Below the pieces are notes generated by a model. The model searched no databases and was not told where the DNA came from. It worked only from the letters and a program-made list of their open reading frames with translations. A stretch of 64,000 nucleotides of DNA from positions 59,952,429 to 60,016,428 of the forward strand of contig JBCNJP010000006.1 in NCBI GenBank assembly GCA_039602395.1, written 5' to 3'. Origin of the DNA: Deinandra increscens subsp. villosa (taxonomy: Eukaryota > Streptophyta > Magnoliopsida > Asterales > Asteraceae). Shown here piece by piece: positions 30,300-42,400 of this stretch. The translations under genes and the position numbers were made by a program. Position 1 is the stretch's first letter. Every line of letters begins with the position of its first letter.

Positions 30300-33200
30300 A
30301 AGAGTGTGGTTTGGCGTTAAGGGATCCATGCAAAACAATTACAACCGTCCGATCAGGTTATCTAAAAAAAGCCAAAAAGCAAGCTGGACTGCTAGTGACC
30401 TCCATGTTCCAATTAATTAAGGTGATAGAACAAATTATACCTTTTTTGTCCATCGAAGTAAGTAGGAAAAAAGCAAATGTTTATTAGTTTATTACATTAA
30501 ATGGCTCTGGTTTTCATTATATTTCAAGACAAAATATTATGTTTCATGAACAATATGTGCAATCCTCTTTTATCACTCTATATTCTCGTAACCGGATCGG
30601 TTCCATCAGTCTCGTAAACCAGCTAGATCACATGTTATAACATCACATGTTATAACAATGTAATTGTTTTATATGTCTCGCATTATTCTCGCGGCTAAAT
30701 GTAGGTTTGCAGTATCTAGTTATATTACATATTAGTTCTGTACTTATCTTAATACACAAATATATGATCAATATTGTGGGTAAGTAATATTTTCATATAT
30801 TCATTCATTCATTGGCAAAAGCATTCCTGTCTAGTTATTAAGGTAGCTCTCTTTTTTTAATTATAATGTACTTTTTTAAAAAAGGCTCACTTATACACAT
30901 TTTAAGCATACTCTTGAATTTTTACCAATGTTCACAATAGAATAACTATTTGAAATGAAAAAGGAACATATATACTATACATTTTAATATATAATAGGTG
31001 TGAGCCTTTATAATTTGTCTTATAAAGTAACAAGACTAATAGTTGTATGGGAAATTTGCTTATCAAAATGTGAGGAGTGCCATAGTTAAAAAAGGTGTTT
31101 TACCACCAAAGAGATAAGAGGATGCATGAAAGAGGGGAGTATTTGAGAAGATAATAAATGGATGGATACAATTTTTCTCATCTACTAAATGCCTATGGCC
31201 ACAACTCTCTATCGACATATCCACTCCCTTCAACTAAATTATGATAGACTTATTCAAACTTCATACTTTTTCTTTTGTAATTGGGTTAAATGCTCAATTT
31301 ATGCAACAGTACATCATATTTGTAATTGTATAAAAATAATTATATATTTGTATAAATAAAATGTCTAAGCGACTAATAAATAATAAACGAGCCTAGTTCT
31401 AGTTTAAAATTGTTCTTACGAGCCAAGCTCGAGCTTTAGATATAAGAAATAAGATGACCTCTACGATCTCTTCAGTTTAATGGTTGGAGCTTAAGCTTGA
31501 CTCGCTTATGCAACAAACGTACTTTGGTCTTTAAATGCACATGGCAATAGCGTTAAGAAGATCATGAGTAGAAACAATGATATATGAGTCTTTATCGAAT
31601 CAAATACGGGTTATTCGATGAATTATTCGAATTTTAAAACTAAATTTGAATTCGATTAAAATCCCGCTCAATTCCATTCAATAAGCTTATTTGTATTCGA
31701 ATTCAACTCAAATTCGGTTCGATTCAAATAACCAATTTAGAGTAAAAATTAATAAAATAAACACAAATTTATCAGGAAAAAAAAACATTTCTAACTAATG
31801 TCTAAGTTACACACATATATTTTATGCTTATTCGGGTTATCCTAATCGAATCAAATTGGTAAAACTAAACTAAAACTAGATTTGTGTTCGACTTAATTAT
31901 TTGAATAAACTAAAAGGAATTCAAAGATTTTATTCGAATCGAATTTCGGATTATTCTAGTTATATTCGAATAATAAACACCCTTACGATAAAAACAAAGC
32001 TCATATGAAGACACAATGGACAGCTAATTTTGTAGCAAAAGGCAAAAGCTTCTCTTCGTTTATGTATGGCTAACCAAAGCCAAAAGAATCCACTTTATCT
32101 TTCTTTTCTTTTTTTCCTAATTGGTGCTTTTTAATCTTTGTATATCAAACCAGTTACAGCAAGATGGAACCATTTCATATTTTGGTATGTATTTATGATG
32201 TTAACTATATATAAACAAAATATAGATTTTAAGTAGTCAATGAATTAGTAAATGAAGTAATCAAAATAAAGATTTGGTATATATTTGTAATGTTAACTAG
32301 ATATATTTTGGTATGTATTTGTAATGTTAACTAAATGGAACCAATATATGTAAGAGCATTTAGAGTACATTCTTCATTTTCATACCTTATAATTTTCTAT
32401 ATTTTCACTTTTTAACGCTTATTTTTTGTCATTTATAAGGTTTTAACCTTCATCAAATGGAAATGTTAAGCCTTATCCGCCATCAAAATACCACTAGGCC
32501 AAAGATTCTTTGGTCCTTATAGTTTAACTAAAAGCGTCAATTTATAAAATTGATCTCTTTCTCTAAAATCTCCTATATTTCATTTCTCTTATCTATCTCG
32601 GTTCAATTGAACAATGCTTTTCCATTTCTTTTCTAGTATTGTCTCTTTCTACCACTCACATTCACACGGACTGTGCGTTATGGTATACGCCTCCATGGTG
32701 TTAAAGTGGCGAGTGGCGTGGAGATGTGTGGTTTCACCCAAACAAGTGAAGAATTTGTGAAGGGGAATAAAGAGTTGTGTGGAGGATGGTGGCATGGTTA
32801 TCTCATATAAAATGATATGTAATGAATACTAGTATACTACCCTCAAATATGATGGACTACTTTGTTTTCTTTAAAAATCTAGGGATGTGGTATGATGATG
32901 AAAATGAAAATAAAGTAAATTGTTGATAATTATCTTCAAAATTTAAGAATAAAAATAGAGATGTAAAAACTGAATTGGTTGTTTTAAACACAATTAGTAG
33001 AGTTGATATGTTGCGCAAATTACTATTCATTTCAAACAATTATTTATGCTTTAAGTCGGAATGATATGATGCAAAGTTATCATGGATACATTTTAGCTAG
33101 ACTCTCCAATATAGCTATTTATGTATGAATTACATTTAGACCTTTTAAATATTACAAAACATACTCCTCCACTTTAATTAAACTTATCCAAATGGTTGCT

Positions 33201-33454
33201 ATAGGTAATGTAAAAACAACTTTAACTTTTTAATGCACACAACGTTATTTTAGATTATAAATCTGGCTCTTTATCAAAGAGGACATTGTCTTTTATCACC
33301 AGACTACAATTCAAATGGCAAAAACAACATTTTAACAAACTAATATATATCAACTACAATTATCGTAATTTTAGAAGAACTACGAAAACCACATACATAC
33401 TTATTATATCTAGTGACTAGTGATACATAAGACAAGTGTCTATGCAATTCTTTT
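30300..33454. other. Non-coding spacer
   Basis: I see no gene. The tract at 31600-31990 is rich in TTCGAATTCGA-like motifs typical of decayed hAT elements, without clear ends. A short phrase near TTTGGTATGTATTTGTAATG recurs at about 32180, 32275 and 32308. Other open frames are short and featureless. Confidence 0.55.
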
Positions 33455-33938
33455 GGGTGTGAAATTATATCACGAACACGAAAACAAGACACAAACCAAA
33501 CATTAAATTTACGCGTTTAAGAATAGTATAAACAGATTTGAGTCGAACCCGCAAAAAAAAAGTGTTTAGCTAAGCGGGTTGTGTACAGGTTAAGATGTCG
33601 GGTTCACGAGTCGACCCCATTTATTTAATTTTAAATATATATGTTTTATCTACTGGTTGAATTTTTTATGTAAAAATTTTGAAGTTAAAGAAGAAATTGA
33701 CATAAGATTTATAACTCAAACGAAACTTTCTATATACATTTGTAATTTTTGTAGTAAAATTTAAATTTTACAGGATTAATATGTAAATATATAAATGACG
33801 GTTCAAGCGGGTCGTGTTCTTGTCAACCCATGAATATTCATATTGTGTACAGATTCGCGTATTTAGCACTCAATTTTGGAGTTCGTGTTGGGTTGGATGG
33901 ACCCGCCAACCTGTGATCTCTACCCATTTAACACCCCC
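33455..33938. mobile_element. Probable hAT element (eroded)
   Basis: The left end GGGTGTGAAATT and the right end (reverse complement GGGGGTGTTAAAT) are similar. The flanking octamers attctttt and attctcat agree at 6 of 8. The body has GCGGGT and CGGGTT motifs common in this hAT group. Confidence 0.5.
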
Positions 33939-34147
33939 ATTCTCATGGTTTTCAAGTTATATACATCAGCCCATTGTTTTTATAGGAAATAAATGTCACT
34001 TCTTTGAAGTACATTCTTTCTGAAATCTATCCTCTACATTACATTTAAGAAAAAATAGTAAGCATAGAAAGAATATATATACAAGCATTCATGTATTGCA
34101 TATAACTCATATATGATTGACTCCTCACCAAGAAACATATATGGCCA

Positions 34148-34915
34148 ATGGATTCAAAGATAAACAAATCCACAAACAAAGAAATCAACAGGGGAGCATG
34201 GACAGCAAAAGAAGATGAAAAGCTAGCCGATTCTATCGAGATACACGGTCCTAAAAAGTGGACCGTCATCGGAGCTAAAGCAGGTATGAATATGAAACCA
34301 AATAAAGCACATAAACACGTGTAATTAAGAAGTTAAATATGGCTGATCAATCGCGTGTTTAGTGTAAGATTATGGAATACTAAATAACTGAATTGAATTA
34401 TTACTAAACATTGAGGTTACAATTTATAGAGATCACAAAGAACTTTAAAACCTAACCAGGCCCGTGAGCTTATACTAATCAACCCTGATACTAATTAATA
34501 ATAATAATAATATATTTCAATATTTAGGTGTGGCAAGAGTTAGTAGGCTAAGATGGCTGCTAAACTATTTGAGACCAAATATCAAAAGAGGAAACATATC
34601 TGATCAAGAGGAGGATTTGATTATTAGGCTTCATAAACTTTTAGGAAACTGGTTTTCATGTTTTCTTTCTTTAACTTCATTAAATGGAAATTTTTAACTG
34701 GAAATTTACATGTTTTCTTCTTTAACTTCAATGTATATTTTGGTAATTTTGAGTTTTTTTAATTTCTTTCTTAAACTTCAATGTATATTTTGGGAAATTT
34801 TCATGTTTTCTTTCTTTAACTACATTAAAAGCTCAAAGGTTAACTTCAGTGTTGATGAGTTTTTTGATTTCTCAAATGAGGACCCTTTGACTTTGGATTG
34901 GGTCAACAGGTACTT
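34148..34915 (+). pseudogene. R2R3-MYB transcription factor pseudogene
   Basis: Exon 1 (34148-34283) starts MDSKINKSTN and gives most of the R2 repeat (INRGAWTAKEDEKLADSIEI). Exon 2 (34528-about 34651) continues phase-correctly with RLRW, NYLRPNIKRGNISDQEEDLI and LHKLLGN, typical of R2 end and early R3. The expected CGKSC stretch at the R2/R3 side is replaced by VARVS because of small insertions and deletions (TGTGGCAAGAGT is still visible out of frame). The third helix of R3 ([20 protein letters not shown]-like) is absent downstream. A C-terminal family-like motif, DFSNEDPLTLDWVNRYF, survives at about 34860-34915. The gene therefore looks internally deleted and non-functional, although its exons stay open. 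Confidence 0.75.
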
Positions 34916-35352
34916 TGCAGTGGTACCAGTTGTGTGTTTATGTTTATGTAGGAAGGTTTTATTTCTTAGTTTGTATGCATCATCTAGTTCAGAAAGTAAT
35001 TTCATTTTGGTATGTTTAAATGGGTGAGAAAACTATAGGTTATTGATAGGTCAATTATGATTATGAAAATCATTGATATTATAATAATAATCTAGATATT
35101 TGAGTGAAACAGGGTTGTATCTGAACTCTGAAGATAGATGTTGGGTGTCTGCAACCCTGTTTAGATTCATTTGATTTTCGTTATCCTTTTATGCTAATAT
35201 TTTGATGTTGAGGGATCCTAACTTTAACTAAAATACAACCAAAATGTGAATTGAGAACAAGTTTTCAAGGTTGCATTATGCGAGGAGACGCAGTTTCAAC
35301 CAACATGTTTACTTGTCTTTAAATCATGAAAATATTAGTGTCAAAACATTAA

Positions 35353-36683
35353 GAGTTAATTTCCTTTTGAGTCCCTGTGGTTTAAACTTTATAACTCATT
35401 GAGTACCAACTTTCAATTTTTATCAATTTGTAACCCGTGGTTTGATTTTTGTTTTAATTTGAGTCCCTCCCACTAACACCATCCAGTTTTCACGTTAAAT
35501 ATGAGGGCATTTTTGGAAAATCAGTTTATAATCCATACTTTGGTTAAAATAATGACTACATGTATACCCTGGTTAAAAAAAATAAGCCGCACGTTCTCCT
35601 CTAAACCCTAATTTGGTGATTAAAAAAATTCACATAATCGTTCCCACCAAAAAACCCTTCCATACCCTGTTCCACAAAATCGATCATTCCACAATCTATG
35701 AAACAGTGACCTGCGATGATGGTGTTCAAGTATTGGTGCATTCGTGCTTGCTGATGATCACGATTTTGATCTGTATGATGTCTACGGTAAGTGTTTTTAA
35801 TCTTAATCTTTTGTACGTGATCCGTATGATGTCTACTGCACTTTTTTTTTTGTTGTTTAATCTTAATGGTTCGTACAGATGTGTGTTTTTAAAAGTATTA
35901 TTGGTACTTGAAATCTGATTCAGATAATCTTAATGGTTTTGTACGTGAAACAATGACCTACATATGATTTTTTTTTTTGTTTAATCTTAATGTTTGGTGT
36001 TCAAGTATTGGCTTTTATTTTTTATTTGGGTTTTGCTTAAAGCAAGTGGTGGATTTGAATGCATGAAAACAAACTGTAATTGTTTGTTGGGTTTTTCTTT
36101 GTTATTTATATGTTTTGGTTTAAGAGATATACTAGACATCCATATTTTAATGCGTGAAAACCATTAAATTGGATGATGTTAGGAGATATACTGGGCATCA
36201 ATTTAATCCTTAAATGTATTATTTATATGTTTTGGTTTATATCGAAGAGTAAGGGGTCGTTTGGTTCAATATGTTTCATTAGGTGCTAGATGGATAAGTG
36301 TCTGGATGGTAAAGACTTGTGTAGAAGGCTGGATGAATAAGACATTTTTTAAGGTAAATCTCTTAGCGATTCAGACGTTTTTACCATTCAGAGATTCCAA
36401 ACAAACAGTCTGAATCTGTACGATTCAGACAATTTATCATTCAGACCTCATTAAGAGGTATACCAAACAGCCCCTAAGGAGAGAATAAAATAACCGTGGT
36501 TTTTTTTATATTGGATCTTTAACCATGGTAGGTGATTTTCCAAAACTACCCTCACATTTAACGATTAAATTGGATGGTGTTAGCGAGAGGGACTCAAATC
36601 AAAACAAAAGCTAAACCACAGGCTACAAATTAAAAGAAATTGAAAGTTCGTACTCAAGGGGTTATAAAGTTTAAAACAAACAC
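35353..36683. mobile_element. Mutator-like element with long TIRs, right end truncated
   Basis: Inverted arms of about 190-230 bp share TTTAAACTTTATAAC, GAGTAC.AACTTTCAATTT, TTTGAGTCCCTC and CTAACACCATCCA motifs. The left end starts GAGTTAATTTCC. The right end lacks about 30 terminal bases, so no target duplication can be scored. The core contains repeated TTAATCTTAATG and GGTGTTCAAGTATTGG phrases and no transposase. A Harbinger-like MITE is nested at 36253-36474. Confidence 0.6.
36253..36474. mobile_element. Harbinger-like MITE with TAA duplication
   Basis: The ends GGGGTCGTTTGGT and ACCAAACAGCCCC are paired, flanked by TAA at 36250-36252 and 36475-36477. Inside are TCAGAC repeats. Length is 222 bp. 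Confidence 0.85.
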
Positions 36684-36897
36684 GTCGATCCTCTCTCGTT
36701 ACGTTTGGATCATTGATGATATTTAAAAACTAAAACTTTAGAAGAAAAAAAACATAAAGCTTAAAAAAATAAAAAAAGAACAATATTTTTTTTTTACTTT
36801 AGAGTTATATATATAATTTTTAATTTTTGTTAACTTTACATTAAAAGTATTTGTTACTTCACATTTTCATTGAACTTATAATAAAAAGAGTAAATTA

Positions 36898-38078
36898 CAA
36901 TTTACGTCCTTTAAAAAGTATGTAAATTTCAATTTTCATCCTTAAACTAAAGAAATAGCAGAAAACGTCCTTTATATTTATGGTTTGTTTCAAATCACGT
37001 CCTTTCGTCTAACAGACGTTGATTTTTTCCGTTAGACCAGGTCATGTGCAAGGCACATGAGGGCAACATGGTCATTTTATTCTTTTAATATAGAACAAAT
37101 TACATTTTACGTCCTTTAAAAATTACCCAAATTTCAATTTCCATCCTTAACTTAAAGAAATAACAAAAAAAGTTCTTTAAGTTTATAGTTTGTTACAGCT
37201 TACATCATTTCTTTTAAGAAACGCTAATTTTTTCTGTTAAGCTATATCAGGTGCATTGCACACGAGGACATAATTGTCTATTTATATTGTATGGGCCATT
37301 TTGTAAATAAATAAAAATATAAAACTTATATGAATATAATTTTATTTTATAAAATACATAAAAATATAAATAAAAAATCTGATCAGACCAAACTTCAATA
37401 TCTCCAATGTCCACCACATTCTAATTCCTTCATGGCACCGCTGCTTCTCCACCAAACCCTCTGTCACCGCCCCACCTCCACTTCCGATCATCGCCACACC
37501 ACACATCCAACTCCATCGTAATACCTCCTATCACCATCCATCGTAATTCCTGCATCGTAAATGCTTTGTGGGATCTGTATTTCTAACTTGTTGCTGAGGG
37601 AGTTTGATCTTCATGAACGAATAGGCTTTTATTGGTCGGGTGTAGGATGGATGGTGACATGATGTATTACGATGGAGGTAGATGTGTGGTGCGACGATGG
37701 TCAGAGGTGCAATGCAGTTGACATAGCTTAACAGAAAAAATTAATGTTTGTTAGATAAAATGATGTAAGGTGTAACAAAGTATAAACTTAAAGGACCTTT
37801 TTGTTATTTCCTTAGTTTAAGGACGTAAATTGAAATTTTTGTAATTCTTAAAGGACGTAAAATGTAATTTGCTCTATATTAAAAGAATAAATGATCATAT
37901 TGCCCTCATGTGCCTTGCACATGACCTGGTTTAACGGACAAATTTAATGTCCGTTAGACGAAATGACGTGATTTGAAACAAACCATAAATATAAAGGACG
38001 TTTTCTGTTATTTCTTTAGTTTAAGGACGAAAAGTGAAATTTGTATACTTCCCAAAGGACGTAAATTGTAATTTACTC
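36898..38078. mobile_element. Mutator-like element with doubled terminal repeats
   Basis: The termini read GAGTAAATTACAATTTACGT inwards from both sides, and a perfect 9-bp duplication TAATAAAAA flanks them (36889-36897 and 38079-38087). Each arm consists of two diverged copies of the same roughly 190-bp unit: left 36898-37085 and 37086-37290, right 37712-37883 and 37884-38078. Both share ACGTCCTTTAAAAA, CATCCTTAA and AAAGAAATA motifs. The core (37290-37710) has no transposase. It has a C-rich patch (about 37420-37560) and an imperfect internal inverted repeat around CCATCGTAATACCTCC. Confidence 0.88.
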
Positions 38079-38396
38079 TAATAAAAATATAATAAAGTGT
38101 AACAAATATGTGACGCTCACTCCCAGACTTGGCTTCAGGAGAGGTCACGTATCGGATTTACTCATGAACACATGGTACAACAGAGATAACTAAGCAGCGG
38201 AAATTAAAAACTTTTTATTTATATATATGCCAATTTACAACAGTAAGATTTTACTATTTATCATTTTACATTTTCATTTGATATTATAATACCATATATT
38301 TAAATATAAGGATATAATTGATATTATATTTCATTTATATTTTCTTCTTTCAACTTTAACTTAAAAATACATAAAATATGTACTTCCTATTATTTT

Positions 38397-38588
38397 TATT
38401 GGCGAGGCTTTTAAGAGGCCCGGGGTCCCCGACCTCCTTGGTTTTTCCCTCAGAACCCAGAAGTGTCGCGTATTTCGTCTGAAAATTTTATACGTATTGA
38501 GTCGGCCTCCTATTTTTCGCTCAGAAGTATAACTTTATACGTATTGACTTTTAACTCTCATTATATTAAAATTCAAGCCCCGCCACTA
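38397..38588. mobile_element. hAT MITE, eroded
   Basis: The left end TATTGGCGAGGCTT and the right end (reverse complement TAGTGGCGGGGCTT) pair. The flanking octamers attatttt and attatctt differ at one base. Length is 192 bp. Confidence 0.7.
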
Positions 38589-38599
38589 ATTATCTTCAT

Positions 38600-39475
38600 A
38601 CATACTTAGAGTATTCACATCAGGTTATGTATACATGCTTCATCTCTAAAATTTAGAGAACAAATAAAAAATGCTTTTGATTTAAAGCTTCATCGGATTC
38701 TCAAAAATAGAATTCACTTTTACAGAATTAAAAAAGATAAGTATAAATGAAGAATCTAAAGATAAATATGCATAAATCATTACATTTTTTTAAGTGTCTA
38801 ACTCATGATAAATATGCATGAATTTAGAGATAGAGATAAATAATAAGATGTGAATCAGTTTTATAAAACTTTGAATTTCAGTATAAAATAAACTTATTTT
38901 TAACTAAATTAACGAAATAAAATTAACGCTTTTCTCACCCTTTTTTAGTTTTTTCCCCTCTTTTTAATTCCTTTTTTTTATATTCTTTTTTAATATATTT
39001 TTTTAATTAAACAGAACAGAGCGCATTCGACTGAAGAAAGCAATCCGGACGCCAACCCCACATTCGCAGCGCAATTTATAATCTCTTTCGATTCCGAAAC
39101 CACATTTCCTTGATAAACACGGCGTACTCGAAAAGCGTGTCGATACTTGAATTCCAGTATAATCTCCCAATTCATTTCCTCTTTTTCAGAAGCACAATCT
39201 GTACTTTCCAGCTTCCGAATCGAAATTTCGCTGAATCACCTCTTACTGCGTACAAATCAATCTCCACTTTTACATTTCACGATGATTTAGTACCAATTGA
39301 AACAGGTAATCACAGTGATTGAATCAATCGATTAGGTTTTTTCAGTTTTTGTACGGAAGATGGTGAAGTATTTATGCAATGTGAAGTGGCAAGTGGTGGA
39401 GAAGATTTAATTTGATCGATTTTTTCCGTGTTGTGTTAGTTTTCTGTTTTAGAGTTGCATGTGCTGGAATGTTAC
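38600..39475 (+). other. Promoter region and 5' leader of the TRFL-type gene
   Basis: The DNA to about 39000 is AT-rich. From about 39010 the composition changes to leader-like sequence. A probable 5' untranslated exon ends at 39305 (AACAG before GTAATC). A 147-bp intron then runs to an acceptor TTTTAG at 39452, and the coding ATG lies at 39476. No firm TATA box was chosen. Confidence 0.5.
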
Positions 39476-42400
39476 ATGGAAACTGTGGTAGCAGTGGAAG
39501 AAGGGGGGAGAAATAAGGAAGAGAGTGCCTCTGCGATTGTTATAGCTCGCCCTGACTCCTCAAAGCGTATTGCTGATCCGGTTGTTTACAAGCTTGCTCG
39601 GGTAATTTGCGTTTCGATTTGTTAGGGTTACGTAATTGCCGTACAAATTTCTACCTTGAGATGAGAAGATTTAGTTGTGTGAAATGTGATATTGAATCGT
39701 GATGAGGAATGCCCCTTATGATTGCATTAGATAGTCATTGAAGCACAAGTTTAGGATGTCCAGTCACATAAAGAATTTGAAGAAATGCTTTTCCTATTAG
39801 TTGCAGCTTTTTTTCCAGTTAATGCTGAGCTGAAAAGATTAAGGCTTTATTAATTGTCTAATGACTATGAGCCTGAGGTGCAGGCTTGCCTTCTTTATGT
39901 TTAGGAATTCCTTTATAGTTTATTTCATGACTTCATGTTAGTTTTATTAATAGAAATATGAAGATTAAGCAAATAAGAATGCACCGGAACTCTGCTTACC
40001 CATCTGTCTATTAAGTGGCATACTATGGTCTATGGTTATCTGTTTTGTGCGTGAAATTTTAATGGACTTGAATAGAATTATGTAGAAGTAGAATTTGACT
40101 TAGATAAATAACTGGGGCCCTTTAAACACACAAAGGGATTCTGCCTGGGGTCAGTTTTTTCACTTACATGTAAATATGTAATTAGATTTCAATGAGCTCT
40201 GGTTTGCTGCTACAAGTTATAATGGATTTGGAAGTTTGATCCTATAAAGGCAAAATGGGATGTTATCATGTTAATGTTATTTTTAGTTGAATCTAATACT
40301 GGTTCACATCTCATTAATATGCCATCAACAGGCTATTAGTTCTTTGGGATATAGCATATAGCCCCGCTCCCCCCCTCTAGAATTTAAGAACAATTAACTG
40401 TTTAGTTTATTAATTAGATAAAGTGGTGACTAGGGTGTTGAAAGTGTTTGAAGAATTACAAAGGGGTTGATAATGCTTCTAGTTCTCTTGTTCATCCAAC
40501 CTGTTGGTCTGACCAAAATTATAAGAAAATGTGAAGGCTTAAACAAATGGTTTTGACCTGTATATATTCTTACATAGGAGTTGAGTTTCATGCTTAGCTC
40601 TTTCAAATAACATTGAGGTTCTGGTGAACTAATGTTCAGGCTGAATGACTTCATTACTTTTGAATTTTCTTTTAATGGATTTTTCGTGGGGGCCCTCACC
40701 CACCTTTCTTAACTGCAAGGTTTCATATAAGATTCAGTGTTTTCTGTAATAGTTGTTTCTTTTGATTTCTCTGGGTTTGCATTGCAAAAGGCCTCAAACT
40801 GAACAGTTGTATAAAAACATGGAAGATATTGAACCTGAACCATACAAGGAAACCACAGGGAGCCAAGTCTATACAATCTTGAAAAGTTATTTTAACCTGA
40901 CAAAGAAGCATGAGGGACACACTTAAAAATTTAGTGGGGTTTTATAATAACGTGGAGGGAAGATTTAAATTCAATGGTCTTGATCAAAGATCAAACTTTA
41001 AGAGAAGATCAAAGAAAATTACTTAAAGTTGTTAAGCAGGGCACTTAAAGAACTGTGTGCTACTACATAAATAGCGGTATTTTTACCAGATTTGTTTGTA
41101 CTTTCTGATAAAAGATCGACTTTGACAAAGGGATGTATTTTATCGTTTTAATTTCAAATAGAAAAGCAAGGTAGCTAGAGAAGTTTAGGGCACATGCATA
41201 TCCTTAGAAGTTAAGTGGTCCTCACACAAGTTTTGACTTCCATTATAGTATTTAACCGTACTTTCAAGTTTCACCTCATATGAAAAAAAAACATAGACCT
41301 CTAATACAAACTCTATTAAGCGTTATCTGGAGTCCTAAATGATATGTGATAAAGTCAATTCACTTATCTTTTGACATGTCCACACCCTCTAAAGGATAAC
41401 TAGATTAGTTGTTACATGTATATCAAATAAGCTCACTCATCAATGTCTTTATGGTTAAGGTAACCACTAAAATAGAGTCCAACTACGAAAATTGGGAAAA
41501 TCGATACAATCTTTTGATTGCACATAGGAGTTGTATAGGGAGATGACATTGCGGCCAAGTTATTGGTGACATTGTTAGAAACCTTGATGAGCAATATTAT
41601 CTCTAAATGTCCATTGAATTCATTGCATACGTTCATGTGTACTCTATGCTGTTAAGCAAGGCGCATCATTTCCCAAACCACTTGGCTTTCCTCCCTTAAT
41701 ATAGCATATAGACTATACAGTAAAATTTACACAGAAAAGGCTGTAAATTTTACATAGGTGAGAAATCATTTGTGTTTAGTTATTGAATTTGTCAACTTTA
41801 GGATACATTATTTGCCATTGTCCTCTCTTATAATGTTACACGATTCTAACATAATCACCAATCATCATTGTTACCAAATACCAATCGCCCTCAAAAGGCA
41901 TTAAGCAAGGTATCATTTCCAAAACCAACCGTCTCATCTTCGCTGATATAGCATATAGAGTATGATTGACACAGAAAAGGCTGTGAAATTTATATAGATG
42001 GGCAATCATTTTGCTTTTAGCCTTTGCATTTGTTAACTTCAGGATATGTTTTTTGCCTTTGTCCTCCATTATAATGTTACATGACACTAACATAATCTCC
42101 AATCGCATTGTTACCAAGTACCATTCACCCTCATGACCTTGCTGACTTAATCTTTATGATGTTATCAATTGTATCTCTTTTTGTCACACTTAATATCAAT
42201 GGGGGTTGATTTGACGTGTTGTGTACTTAACAGGTTGTAGGTGATGGGATATATATACCTGCAACCGATGATGAAGTGATGAAAGCTGAAGACTTAATTG
42301 ATCATAAGAGTTCACTGCATTTTGTTCTGGGCAACAGTCAGGCTGCAGTCTGCACCTCAAACGATGACACTTTTGTTCCAGAGTTCACGCCCATTGACTG

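Noticed and set aside
34710..35027. Frame of 105 codons after the MYB exons taken as a complete third exon
   Set aside because: Its first half is repetitive T-rich sequence without the R3 helix; only the short DFSNEDPLTLDWVNRYF motif looks gene-derived.
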